In this document: positions 1-8,263 of the stretch, piece after piece
How the letters are laid out: each line of letters opens with the position of its first letter
Numbering within the stretch: position 1 is the first letter of the stretch
Assembly: GCF_009733595.1 (NCBI RefSeq)
Contig: NZ_WOFH01000012.1
Span: 124,001-188,000 of the forward strand
Source of the DNA: Actinomadura litoris
Lineage (GTDB): Bacteria > Actinomycetota > Actinomycetes > Streptosporangiales > Streptosporangiaceae
Length of the DNA stretch: 64,000 nucleotides
Direction: 5' to 3'
Program-made: the position numbers and the translations under genes
The notes under the pieces: generated by a model
What the model was told of the DNA's origin: nothing
The model's database searches: none
What the model saw: only the letters and a program-made list of their open reading frames with translations

Positions 1-2612
1 ATGTCGTCCGGGAGGAGGGTGGCGAGGTCCTGGGGGGTGGCGCGCTTCTTGGCGGTGACGCGGCGCGCCTGGAGCACGGTGGCGCGCTCGGACAGGTTGC
101 GCATGACGCGGGCGTTGCCGAACGAGCGGCCGCGCGGGGCCTTGCGGAGCAGGCCGGAGATCTTGGCGCGGGCGGCGGGGGTGGGTTCGAGGCCGGTGGC
201 GAGGGCCTGGCCGGTGAAGATCTCCAGCAGCTCGTCGTGGGTGAAGTCGGGGAAGCGGATCGTGTGCGGGAAGCGGGAGGCGAGCCCGGGGTCGGAGGAG
301 ACGAACCGCTGCATCTCGCGCTCGTATCCGGCGGCGATGACGACGAGGTCGTCGCGGTTGTCCTCCATGACCTTGAGCAGCTCGGCGATGGCCTCGGGCC
401 CGTAGTCCTCGGACATGCCGCTCTGCGTGAGCGCGTACGCCTCGTCGATGAACAGGACGCCGCCGACGGCCTGCCGGGCGACGGCGCGGGTCTTCACGGC
501 GGTCTCGCCGAGGTACTGGCCGACGAGCCGGGAGCGGGACGCCTCGACGAGGTGCCCCGACGACAGCAGGCCGAGGTCCTTGAAGATGCGGGCCAGCAGC
601 CGCGCGACGACGGTCTTGCCGGTGCCGGGGTTGCCGGTGAAGACCATGTGCCGCGCGGGCGGGACGGGCGCGGGCAGCCCGGCCTCGCGGCGCATCTTGG
701 CGGCCTCGGCGCCCGCGACGAGCAGCTCGATCTCCTGCTTGACGGTGTCGAGGCCGGTCAGCGCGGCGAGTTCGGCGAGCGGGTCGCCCGGGGATCCGGA
801 CGCGTCGAAGGCGGCGGGGACGTCGGGCCGTTTCACCACCAGCTCTTCGCCGGGCTCGGTGCGCTCCCGGACGCCCTCGACGACGACGTCGGCGAGGCGC
901 TGCGCGAGGCGCGCGTTGCGCAGGTTCCGGACGGGCGGGGTGCGGACGAGCAGTTCCCCCGCGGCGGTCAGCGCGCGTTTGTGCGCGCGCGCCCCGCGCT
1001 GTTGCAGCGCCCGGTTGAACAGCTCGGTGTACCCGTCGGCGGTGAACGGGTGCGTCGGGACGACCTGGAGCCGCAGCGCGAGCCCGGGGTTGACCTCGCG
1101 GATCCGCTCGTCCCCGCCGGGTTCGCAGAGCGCGACCACATGCAGGTCGTCGTGGACGTCGAGGGCCCGGTGCAGCTCCTCCAGGATGGCCTCGCCGCTG
1201 CGGACGTCGCGGGACATGTCGTCCAGCCCGTCGATGACCATGAGGCGGTGCCCGGCGGAGTCGCGGGCGTCGTTGTAGAGGTGCGTGGTCGCGGCGGACA
1301 CCTCCTTGGCGGCGAAGAAGTCGCCCGCCAGCCAGAGCGGCGGCTCGGTGACCTGGCGTTCGCGCAGCAGCCGGGCGATCTCCTGGGCGGCGTCGCGCTT
1401 GCCGGTGCCGTCCGGGCCGACCAGCATCAGCCGGACGGGCGCGTCCCCGCCCGCGACGTCCTCCAGGGCGGCGAGCACGTCGGGCTGCCCGACCAGCTCG
1501 GAGCCGACGTCGGCCTTGCGGACGCGGCGCGCCCGCGTGGAGGGCCCCTTGCCCACACCGGCGGCGAGCGGATTCACCATGCGGCGGCGCGGGGTGAACA
1601 GGCGCCGGACGTCCTCCTCGAACTCCCCGACCGGGATCCACTCGGGCTCGGGGATCTGCGCCTCGTCCGGGAAGCCCTGGGCCGCGCCGGTGAACCGCAT
1701 CGCCATGTCCAGCCAGCCCCGGCACGCCTCGATGGCGCCCGCGCCGAGCGCCCGGCCGAGCCAGGCGCGGGTGGAGGTGTACCAGGGGTGCGGCTTGAAC
1801 CCGGCGCGTTCGGCCGCGAACCGTTCGAGCAGCTCGCCGTAGCGGTCCTCGGTGACGGCGGCGGCCAGCTCGACGGGCACCTGCTCCAGGCCGCCCTGGA
1901 GGAGGAGGTGGACGAGCATCTCCTCCACCGACTCCTCGTGCGGGGCGACCTCCAGAAGGTGCTCGTGCACGGCCAGGAGCCCCGAGCACACCCATTCCAG
2001 ATAGCCGATGGGGCCCGCGAGCTCCGGCAGGACGGCGACGACGTCGTCGGGGGCGTGGGCCGTCCAGAGCGCGCGCTGGTCGGGCAGGGGCGCGTTGATG
2101 TCCAGTCCGGGCGGCGGGTCCTCGTAGAGCCGGATCATGGCCTGGCGGCGCTGCTCGACGGGCTCCAGCCCCTCCAGGACGTCGAGCGCGTCGCGGGCCA
2201 GGCCGAGCGCGAGGTCCTTGTCGGGGGCCTCCTCCAGCCATTCCAGCGGGCGGAACCCGCCCTTGGTGACGCCCCAGTCGCTGATCGTCCGCAGCGGCTC
2301 GCGGGGCTCGCGGTGGTAGCGGCCGAAGAACTGGTACTGAAGGCGCGAGTGCGTGCCGGAGTTGACCGCCGCCGCGCCGCACAGGAAGTCGACGTCCAGC
2401 ACCAGCTCGGCGACGACGAGCGGCGCGGGCGTGCTCAGCACCGAGTGCTGGTCGGTGGTCAGCTCGGCGCAGCGCGGGTCGGCGACGAGCTTGTCGATGC
2501 GGGCGCGGATGTCGTCGTAGAGCCCGTCCGGCACCCGCCAGGGCCCGAAGGAGTACAGGTCCAGGATGGGCTCATCGGTGACGAGCAGTTCCAGATTCTC
2601 CGGCAGCCGCAC
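1..2612 (-). CDS. Tandem AAA+ ATPase (CbbX/SpoVK/EccA-like), 3' end cut by window edge
   Basis: The reading frame runs 870 codons from a GTG at 2612 (AGAGGGGAAA ribosome site just upstream, in-frame TAG before it) to the window edge with no stop. Two ATPase modules are visible. The first, near residue 398, has a degenerate P-loop GPDGTGKR and Walker B-like LMVIDGLDDM. The second, near residue 655, has a canonical P-loop GNPGTGKT and Walker B GVLFIDEAYAL, the signature of CbxX/CfqX and EccA-type ATPases. The N-terminal 350 residues match nothing I recognise. Such proteins remodel protein complexes; EccA partners type VII secretion, but no ESX gene is visible here, so the client is unknown. It is divergent from pyc. 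The family call is firm and the role is not. Confidence 0.85.
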   Translation of the reverse strand, partial: MRLPENLELLVTDEPILDLYSFGPWRVPDGLYDDIRARIDKLVADPRCAELTTDQHSVLSTPAPLVVAELVLDVDFLCGAAAVNSGTHSRLQYQFFGRYHREPREPLRTISDWGVTKGGFRPLEWLEEAPDKDLALGLARDALDVLEGLEPVEQRRQAMIRLYEDPPPGLDINAPLPDQRALWTAHAPDDVVAVLPELAGPIGYLEWVCSGLLAVHEHLLEVAPHEESVEEMLVHLLLQGGLEQVPVELAAAVTEDRYGELLERFAAERAGFKPHPWYTSTRAWLGRALGAGAIEACRGWLDMAMRFTGAAQGFPDEAQIPEPEWIPVGEFEEDVRRLFTPRRRMVNPLAAGVGKGPSTRARRVRKADVGSELVGQPDVLAALEDVAGGDAPVRLMLVGPDGTGKRDAAQEIARLLRERQVTEPPLWLAGDFFAAKEVSAATTHLYNDARDSAGHRLMVIDGLDDMSRDVRSGEAILEELHRALDVHDDLHVVALCEPGGDERIREVNPGLALRLQVVPTHPFTADGYTELFNRALQQRGARAHKRALTAAGELLVRTPPVRNLRNARLAQRLADVVVEGVRERTEPGEELVVKRPDVPAAFDASGSPGDPLAELAALTGLDTVKQEIELLVAGAEAAKMRREAGLPAPVPPARHMVFTGNPGTGKTVVARLLARIFKDLGLLSSGHLVEASRSRLVGQYLGETAVKTRAVARQAVGGVLFIDEAYALTQSGMSEDYGPEAIAELLKVMEDNRDDLVVIAAGYEREMQRFVSSDPGLASRFPHTIRFPDFTHDELLEIFTGQALATGLEPTPAARAKISGLLRKAPRGRSFGNARVMRNLSERATVLQARRVTAKKRATPQDLATLLPDD

Positions 2613-2880
2613 CGCTTTCCCCTCTAAAGCACACAACCCGGTGCGAACAGACTAGAGCGTCCACCGGGCTCGGGGGCGGCGCTTGCGGAGGAGGGCATCG
2701 GAGGTGACGGTGCGCGAACGCCGCCGGGACAGGGCCGGAAGGCGGAAACCTTCGCGTGTTTTTCCCGTGGCTGTCATCTGTCACTTTGTTCACGGTTCCC
2801 GGGCGCTCGGGCGACCGTTCCAGGCCGGTCCACTGGGTAGGTAACCGATGACCCGGCCGCCCGCACCCTGGGAGACCCAC
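2613..2880. promoter_or_regulatory. Divergent intergenic region, AAA ATPase / pyc
   Basis: These 268 bp must hold promoters for both flanking genes. The stretch near 2758-2800 is AT-richer than its surroundings. I could not fix a convincing -35/-10 pair for either gene, and I see no palindromic operator long enough to name. Confidence 0.4.
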
Positions 2881-5800
2881 GTGATCACTAAGCTGCTCGT
2901 CGCCAACCGGGGCGAGATCGCCGTGCGGGCGTTCCGCGCCGCCTACGAGCTCGGCATCGCCAGCGTCGCCGTCTACGCCCACGAGGACCGGCTGTCCCTG
3001 CACCGCCAGAAGGCGGACGAGGCGTACGAGATCGGCGAGCACGGCCATCCCGTCCGCGCCTACCTGGACGTGGACGGCATCGTCGCGACGGCGCTGCGGG
3101 TCGGCGCCGACGCCGTCTACCCCGGCTACGGGTTCCTGTCGGAGAGCCCCGAGCTGGCCGAGGCGTGCGAGCGCAACGGGCTGACGTTCGTCGGGCCGCC
3201 TTCGGCCGCGCTGAGGCTGGCGGGCAACAAGATCGAGGCGGTCGCGGCGGCGCGCCGGGCGGGCCTGCCGGTGCTGCGCTCGGCGACGCCCGAGCCCGGC
3301 CGCGAGCTCGCGGCGGCCGACGAGGTCGGGTTCCCGCTGTTTGTGAAGGCGGCGGCGGGCGGCGGCGGGCGCGGGCTGCGCCGCGTCGACAACCGCGAGG
3401 ACCTGGAGGCCGCCGTCGACACCGCGCGCCGCGAGGCGCTCAGCGCGTTCGGCGACGCGACCGTGTTCCTGGAGCAGGCCGTGGACCGGCCGCGCCACAT
3501 CGAGGTGCAGGTGCTCGCGGACGCCGCCGGGCACACCGTCCACCTGCGCGAGCGCGACTGCTCGGTGCAGCGCCGCCACCAGAAGGTCGTGGAGATCGCC
3601 CCGGCGCCCCGGCTGGACCCGCTGGTCGCCGAGCGGCTGTGCGCGGACGCGGTGCGGTTCGCCGAGGAGATCGGCTACGTCAACGCGGGCACGGTCGAGT
3701 TCCTCGTGAACGACCGGGGCGAGCACGTCTTCATCGAGATGAACCCGCGCATCCAGGTCGAGCACACCGTGACCGAGGAGGTCACCGGCGTCGACCTGGT
3801 GCAGAGCCAGCTCCGCGTCGCGGGCGGCGAGACGCTCGCCGACCTCGGCATCGCCCAGGACGAGGTCACCGTCTCGGGGTACGCCGTGCAGTGCCGCATC
3901 ACCACCGAGGACCCCGCGAACGGGTTCCGCCCCGACACCGGCAAGATCTCCGCGTACCGGTCCCCGGGCGGCGCCGGGGTCCGCCTCGACACCGGGACGA
4001 CGCACGCGGGCGCCGTCGTCACCCCCCACTTCGATTCACTGCTGGTCAAGCTGACCTGCCGCGGACGGACGTTCGAGGACGCCGTCCGGCGCGCGCGCAG
4101 GGCGGTCGCGGAGTTCCGCATCCGGGGCGTGGCGAGCAACATCCCGTTCCTTCAGGCGCTCCTGGAAGAGGAGGACTTCTGCGCGGGCGGGGTCACCACG
4201 TCCTACATCGCCGACCATCCGGAGCTGCTCACGGCCCGGTCGAGCGGCGACCGCGCGACGCGCCTCGTCCGGTACCTGGCGGACGTGACGGTCAACAAGC
4301 CCAACGGCGAGGCGCCCACCCCCCTGGACCCGGCGGAGAAGCTGCCGCCGCTCCTGCTTGAGGGCCCCTTCCCCGAGGGCTCCCGCGACCGGTTGCTCGC
4401 CCTCGGCGCGCGGGCGTTCGCGGAGCGGCTCCGCGCCCAGGACGCCCTGGCCGTCACCGACACCACGTTCCGGGACGCGCACCAGTCGCTGCTGGCCACC
4501 CGCGTGCGGACCTACGACCTGCTCTCGGCCGCGCCCTACCTCGCGCGGATGACGCCGCAGCTCCTGTCCGTGGAGGCTTGGGGCGGCGCCACCTACGACG
4601 TCGCGCTCCGCTTCCTGGGCGAGTCGCCCTGGGACCGGCTGGCCGCGATCCGGGAGGCGGCCCCGAACCTGTGCATCCAGATGCTCCTGCGCGGCCGGAA
4701 CACCGTCGGATACACGCCCTACCCCGACTCGGTCGCGCGGGCCTTCGTCAAGGAGGCCGCCGACACCGGCGTGGACATCTTCCGGGTGTTCGACGCCCTG
4801 AACGACGTGGAGCGCATGCGCCCGGCCATCGACGCCGCGCTCCAGACCCACGCGCTGGTCGAAGGGACGCTCTGCTACACCGGCGACCTGTCGTCCCCGG
4901 AGGAGCGCCTCTACACGCTCGACTATTACCTGCGGCTCGCGGAGCGGCTCGTCGACTCGGGCGTCCACATCCTGTGCGTCAAGGACATGGCGGGCCTGCT
5001 GCGCGCGCCCGCCGCCCGCACGCTGGTGACCGCGCTGCGCGAGCGGTTCGACCTGCCCGTCCACCTGCACACGCACGACACCGCGGGCGGACAGCTCGGC
5101 ACCTACATCGCCGCGATCGAGGCCGGGGTGGACGCGGTGGACGGCGCCGCCGCGCCGCTGTCGGGCACCACCAGCCAGCCCCCGCTCCAGGCGATCGTCG
5201 CCGCGACCGACTTCACCGGCCGCGCCACCGGCCTCGACCTGGACGCGCTCACCGCGATGGAGCCGTACTGGGAGGCCGTCCGCAGGCTGTACGCGCCGTT
5301 CGAGATGGGCCTGCCCTCGCCCACCGGGCGCGTCTACCGGCACGAGATCCCCGGCGGGCAGCTCTCGAACCTGCGGCAGCAGGCCGTCGCGCTCGGGCTC
5401 GGCGACCGGTTCGAGGAGATCGAGCGGTGCTACGAGGCGGCCGACGCGATCCTCGGACGGCTCGTGAAGGTCACCCCGTCCAGCAAGGTCGTCGGCGACC
5501 TGGCCCTGCACCTGGTCGCCGCGGGCGCCGACCCGGGCGACTTCGCCGAGAACCCCGAGCGCTACGACATCCCCGACAGCGTCATCGGGTTCCTGAACGG
5601 CGAGCTGGGCGACCCGCCCGGGGGCTGGCCCGAGCCGTTCCGCACCAAGGCCCTGGCCGGACGCCAGTACACGCCCGCCCGCGCGGAACTGGACGAGGCG
5701 GAGGAGAAGGCCCTCGCCGGTCCGGAGGTCCGCGACACGCTCGACCGGCTGCTGTTCCCCGGCCCGGCCAAGGAGTACCGCGAGGCCCGCGCCGCGTACG

Positions 5801-6252
5801 GCGACCTGTCCGCGCTCCCGACGAGCGCGTTCCTGTACGGCCTGCGCACCGGGCACGAGATCGCGTTCGACCTCGAACCCGGCGTGCGGGTGCTGGCCTG
5901 CCTCGAAGCCGTCGGCGGCATCGACGAGGCCGGCTTCCGGCAGGTCATCTGCAACGTGAACGGCCAGTTGCGGACGCTGTCGGTGCGCGACAGGTCGGTG
6001 GCCTCGGACGCCCCGCCCGTCGAGCGCGCCGACCCGGCCGAGCCCGGCCACGTCGCCGCGCCGTTCGACGGCTCGGTGACGCTGCGGGTGGCCGCGGGCG
6101 CGGAGGTCGCGGCCGGGGACGTGGTCGCGACCATCGAGGCGATGAAGATGGAGGCCGCGATCACCGCGCCGGTCGCGGGGCGGGTCGCGCGCCTCGCCGT
6201 CCCCGTCGCGACCCCCGTCCAGGCGGGCGACCTGCTGCTCGTCATCACCTGA
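2881..6252 (+). CDS. pyc: Pyruvate carboxylase
   Basis: Single-chain biotin enzyme that makes oxaloacetate from pyruvate, bicarbonate and ATP in the cytosol, refilling the TCA cycle. The 1,123-residue length is normal for the family. Order of domains: biotin carboxylase N-domain (KLLVANRGEIAVRAF at the start), ATP-grasp with glycine loop KAAAGGGGRG near residue 156 and EMNPRIQVEHT near 285, carboxyltransferase TIM barrel opening at DTTFRDAHQS near 526 with HLHTHDT metal ligands, and a C-terminal biotinyl domain with the biotinylated lysine in EAMKME near 1087. I chose the GTG at 2881, with GGGAGA six bases upstream, over a possible in-frame ATG at 2848, because family members begin at this point. 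Monocistronic; a strong hairpin follows. Confidence 0.96.
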   Translation: MITKLLVANRGEIAVRAFRAAYELGIASVAVYAHEDRLSLHRQKADEAYEIGEHGHPVRAYLDVDGIVATALRVGADAVYPGYGFLSESPELAEACERNGLTFVGPPSAALRLAGNKIEAVAAARRAGLPVLRSATPEPGRELAAADEVGFPLFVKAAAGGGGRGLRRVDNREDLEAAVDTARREALSAFGDATVFLEQAVDRPRHIEVQVLADAAGHTVHLRERDCSVQRRHQKVVEIAPAPRLDPLVAERLCADAVRFAEEIGYVNAGTVEFLVNDRGEHVFIEMNPRIQVEHTVTEEVTGVDLVQSQLRVAGGETLADLGIAQDEVTVSGYAVQCRITTEDPANGFRPDTGKISAYRSPGGAGVRLDTGTTHAGAVVTPHFDSLLVKLTCRGRTFEDAVRRARRAVAEFRIRGVASNIPFLQALLEEEDFCAGGVTTSYIADHPELLTARSSGDRATRLVRYLADVTVNKPNGEAPTPLDPAEKLPPLLLEGPFPEGSRDRLLALGARAFAERLRAQDALAVTDTTFRDAHQSLLATRVRTYDLLSAAPYLARMTPQLLSVEAWGGATYDVALRFLGESPWDRLAAIREAAPNLCIQMLLRGRNTVGYTPYPDSVARAFVKEAADTGVDIFRVFDALNDVERMRPAIDAALQTHALVEGTLCYTGDLSSPEERLYTLDYYLRLAERLVDSGVHILCVKDMAGLLRAPAARTLVTALRERFDLPVHLHTHDTAGGQLGTYIAAIEAGVDAVDGAAAPLSGTTSQPPLQAIVAATDFTGRATGLDLDALTAMEPYWEAVRRLYAPFEMGLPSPTGRVYRHEIPGGQLSNLRQQAVALGLGDRFEEIERCYEAADAILGRLVKVTPSSKVVGDLALHLVAAGADPGDFAENPERYDIPDSVIGFLNGELGDPPGGWPEPFRTKALAGRQYTPARAELDEAEEKALAGPEVRDTLDRLLFPGPAKEYREARAAYGDLSALPTSAFLYGLRTGHEIAFDLEPGVRVLACLEAVGGIDEAGFRQVICNVNGQLRTLSVRDRSVASDAPPVERADPAEPGHVAAPFDGSVTLRVAAGAEVAAGDVVATIEAMKMEAAITAPVAGRVARLAVPVATPVQAGDLLLVIT

Positions 6253-6291
6253 GCGCGGCGGGCCCGGCGAGCTCAGCGGACGGAGCGGGCC

Positions 6292-6318
6292 GCGCCGTCC
6301 GCGCCGTCCGCGCCGTCC
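6292..6318. repeat. Three tandem copies of a 9-bp unit
   Basis: GCGCCGTCC is repeated three times head to tail between the pyc stop and the tetR stop. The last copy merges into the left arm of the terminator hairpin, so the array may have grown by slippage of that arm. Confidence 0.85.
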
Positions 6319-6344
6319 GCGCGGGTCACGCCGCGCGGACGGCG
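6311..6344. terminator. Bidirectional hairpin between convergent pyc and tetR
   Basis: Perfect 14-bp stem (6311-6324 with 6331-6344) and 6-base loop GTCACG. It sits where the two genes converge and can act in both directions. The stop codon of the tetR gene (complement of TCA, 6326-6328) is inside the loop, so the last tetR codons form one arm. There is no T-run, as is usual in high-GC actinobacteria. Confidence 0.85.
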
Positions 6345-6952
6345 TAGCCCGCGAGGGCCGGTTCGAGCAGGTCGAAGGCGGCGCGTCCGCTCTCGGCCAG
6401 CGCCGCCGCGATCTCCTCGTGGCCCTGGCCGTCGATCGTGCGGCGCAGGGTCTCCTGGAACAGCACGCGGTGGACGCCGCCGAACTGCGCCGCGACCAGG
6501 CGGGGGAGCAGGTCGCCCGGCGCAGCGCCGGTCTCGCGGGCGAGGACGTCGGCCAGCGCGTCCTCGCGCTCCTCGTGGAACTCGCGGATCCGCGCGACCA
6601 GCGCCGGGCTCCCGGTGATCATCCGGGCGAACTCCGGGCCGGAGAAGCCGATGACGGCGTCGTGCCGGGACACCGCCGCCAGGAACGCGCGCCGCAGCGC
6701 GGCCAGCGCCGACTCGCCGGGCGCCCGCTCGGCGACCGTCCGCGCCGGCAGCCCGACGAACACCTCGTGCAGGTCGAGGGCCAGGTCCTCCTTGCGCGGG
6801 AAGTAGTTGGTGACGGTCATCTTCGCCACCTGCGCCGCCGCCGCGACGTCCGCGATCGTCACCTGGTCGAAACCGTGCCGCAGGAACAGGCGGGTCGCCT
6901 GGTGCGAGATGTTCTGCCGCGTCTGCTGCTTCTTCAGCTCCCGGAGTCCCAT
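6326..6952 (-). CDS. TetR-family transcriptional regulator
   Basis: 208 residues. The N-terminal helix-turn-helix spans about residues 10-55 (TRQNISHQATRLFLRHG, VTIADVAAAAQVAKMTVTNYF), typical of TetR repressors. The C-terminal two thirds form the ligand/dimer domain, which has no family-specific signature I can name. It is divergent from the sigma factor gene, and the space between carries repeated CTAAGTTT/AGGTC elements that could be its operator. Self-regulation and control of the sigma factor are inferences from that arrangement. Confidence 0.9.
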   Translation of the reverse strand: MGLRELKKQQTRQNISHQATRLFLRHGFDQVTIADVAAAAQVAKMTVTNYFPRKEDLALDLHEVFVGLPARTVAERAPGESALAALRRAFLAAVSRHDAVIGFSGPEFARMITGSPALVARIREFHEEREDALADVLARETGAAPGDLLPRLVAAQFGGVHRVLFQETLRRTIDGQGHEEIAAALAESGRAAFDLLEPALAGYAVRAA

Positions 6953-7049
6953 CCCGCCATCATCGCATACTTCGACCTAAGTTTGTTCTTGACATATTTC
7001 TAGGTCGGATCTAAGTTTAGGTCTTGAGGGTCCCGGGTACCCGAACGGG
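6953..7049. promoter_or_regulatory. Divergent promoter region, tetR / sigma factor, with repeated elements
   Basis: A TTGACA -35 at 6989-6994 is followed, after 17 bases, by TAAGTT (7012-7017), a plausible housekeeping promoter for the sigma factor. CTAAGTTT occurs twice in direct orientation (6977-6984 and 7011-7018), with AGGTC elements at 7002 and 7018. The repeats bracket the promoter as repressor sites would. The region is clearly AT-richer than its flanks. Confidence 0.6.
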
Positions 7050-8072
7050 GTGACCCGTTCCCTCCCGGCCGGACGAGCAAAGGACACCACCCTGAACGCC
7101 AGCCACGCCCCCAGCGCGTCCCCCCGCGTGCCGTCCCCCCGTGGCGCGGCCGTGACCCGCGATCTCATCGACCCGATGAAGGACTACCTGTCCCGCATCG
7201 GACGCACCGCGCTGCTGACCGCCGAGCAGGAGGTCGACCTGGCCAAGCGCATCGAGGCGGGGCTGTTCGCGCGCGAGCGGCTGGAGACCCGCGGCCCGCT
7301 GCTCAGCGAGCAGGACCGCGACGACCTGGCCTGGATCGCCGCCGACGGCCGCCGCGCCAAGGAGCACATGGTCGAGGCCAACCTGCGCCTGGTCGTCTCG
7401 CTCGCCAAGCGCTACATGGGCCACGGCCTGCCGCTGAACGACCTGGTCCAGGAGGGCAACCTCGGCCTGATCCGCGCGGTCGAGAAGTTCGAGTACCGGC
7501 GCGGCCTGAAGTTCTCCACCTACGCCGTCTGGTGGATCAAGCAGGCGATCAGCCGGGCGCTCGCCGACCAGAGCCGCACGATCCGCATCCCCGTGCACGT
7601 CGTCGAGGTCCTCAACCGGATGACCCGGCTGCGCCGCACGATGGCGCAGGACCTCGGCCGGGAGCCGACCTCGGCCGAACTCGCCGTCGAGCTGGACGTC
7701 ACCACCGAGAAGGTCGAGTGGCTGCGGCGCCAGTCCCGCGAGCCGCTGTCCCTGCACACCCCGCTCGGCGAGGACGGCGACGGCGAACTCGGCGACGTCA
7801 TCGAGGACCCCGACGGCGGCGACCCCGCCGACGTGGTCGCGACCTCGATGTTGCGCGGCCGCCTCGACGCCGTCCTGGAGACGCTGACCGAGCGCGAGGC
7901 GGGCGTCATCTCGATGCGGTTCGGGCTGGCGGGGGGCGAGCCGAAGACGCTGGAGGAGGTCGGCAAGGTCTACGGGGTGACGCGCGAGCGCATCCGGCAG
8001 ATCGAGTCCAAGGGCATGCACAAGCTGCGCCACCCGTCCCGCCGCGAGACGCTGGCCGACCTGCTGGGCTGA
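7050..8072 (+). CDS. Group-2 sigma-70 family RNA polymerase sigma factor
   Basis: Directs RNA polymerase to a set of promoters. Region 1.2 (DPMKDYLSRIGR), region 2 (NLRLVVSLAKRYMGHGLPLNDLVQEGNLGL split across 2.1-2.2, then TYAVWWIKQAI), region 3 and region 4 with its helix-turn-helix (TLEEVGKVYGVTRERIRQIE) are all present. There is no long acidic region 1.1, so it is HrdB-related but nonessential-type (HrdD/SigB-like). The start is uncertain: GTG 7050 lacks a good ribosome site, while AAAGGA precedes a CTG at 7092, which would give a protein 14 residues shorter. TetR control is suggested by the shared upstream region. Confidence 0.92.
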   Translation: MTRSLPAGRAKDTTLNASHAPSASPRVPSPRGAAVTRDLIDPMKDYLSRIGRTALLTAEQEVDLAKRIEAGLFARERLETRGPLLSEQDRDDLAWIAADGRRAKEHMVEANLRLVVSLAKRYMGHGLPLNDLVQEGNLGLIRAVEKFEYRRGLKFSTYAVWWIKQAISRALADQSRTIRIPVHVVEVLNRMTRLRRTMAQDLGREPTSAELAVELDVTTEKVEWLRRQSREPLSLHTPLGEDGDGELGDVIEDPDGGDPADVVATSMLRGRLDAVLETLTEREAGVISMRFGLAGGEPKTLEEVGKVYGVTRERIRQIESKGMHKLRHPSRRETLADLLG

Positions 8073-8081
8073 GCCGTCCCG

Positions 8082-8106
8082 GGTCCCGGCCCGCCCGGCC
8101 GGGACC
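8082..8106 (+). terminator. Hairpin after the sigma factor gene
   Basis: 9-bp stem GGTCCCGGC/GCCGGGACC with a 7-base loop, starting 10 bases after the stop codon. No T-run follows, which is normal for this GC content. Confidence 0.7.
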
Positions 8107-8263
8107 GGTCCAGTACACGCGCGGCCCGGCTCGTCGGCGAGATCGTCGGAATGTCACGACGACTTCAGCGGTAGGTCGATCTCCTCCCGCGGTGGGATGA
8201 CAGTCTGGGTGATGTCCGACAAGACTGCAATGGGCGTTCGGCGCGAACTGGAGAGAGACGAGG

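Noticed and set aside
237..2627. Plus-strand 796-codon frame at the window start
   Set aside because: Its complement encodes an AAA+ ATPase with intact P-loop and Walker B; the plus-strand product has no motif.
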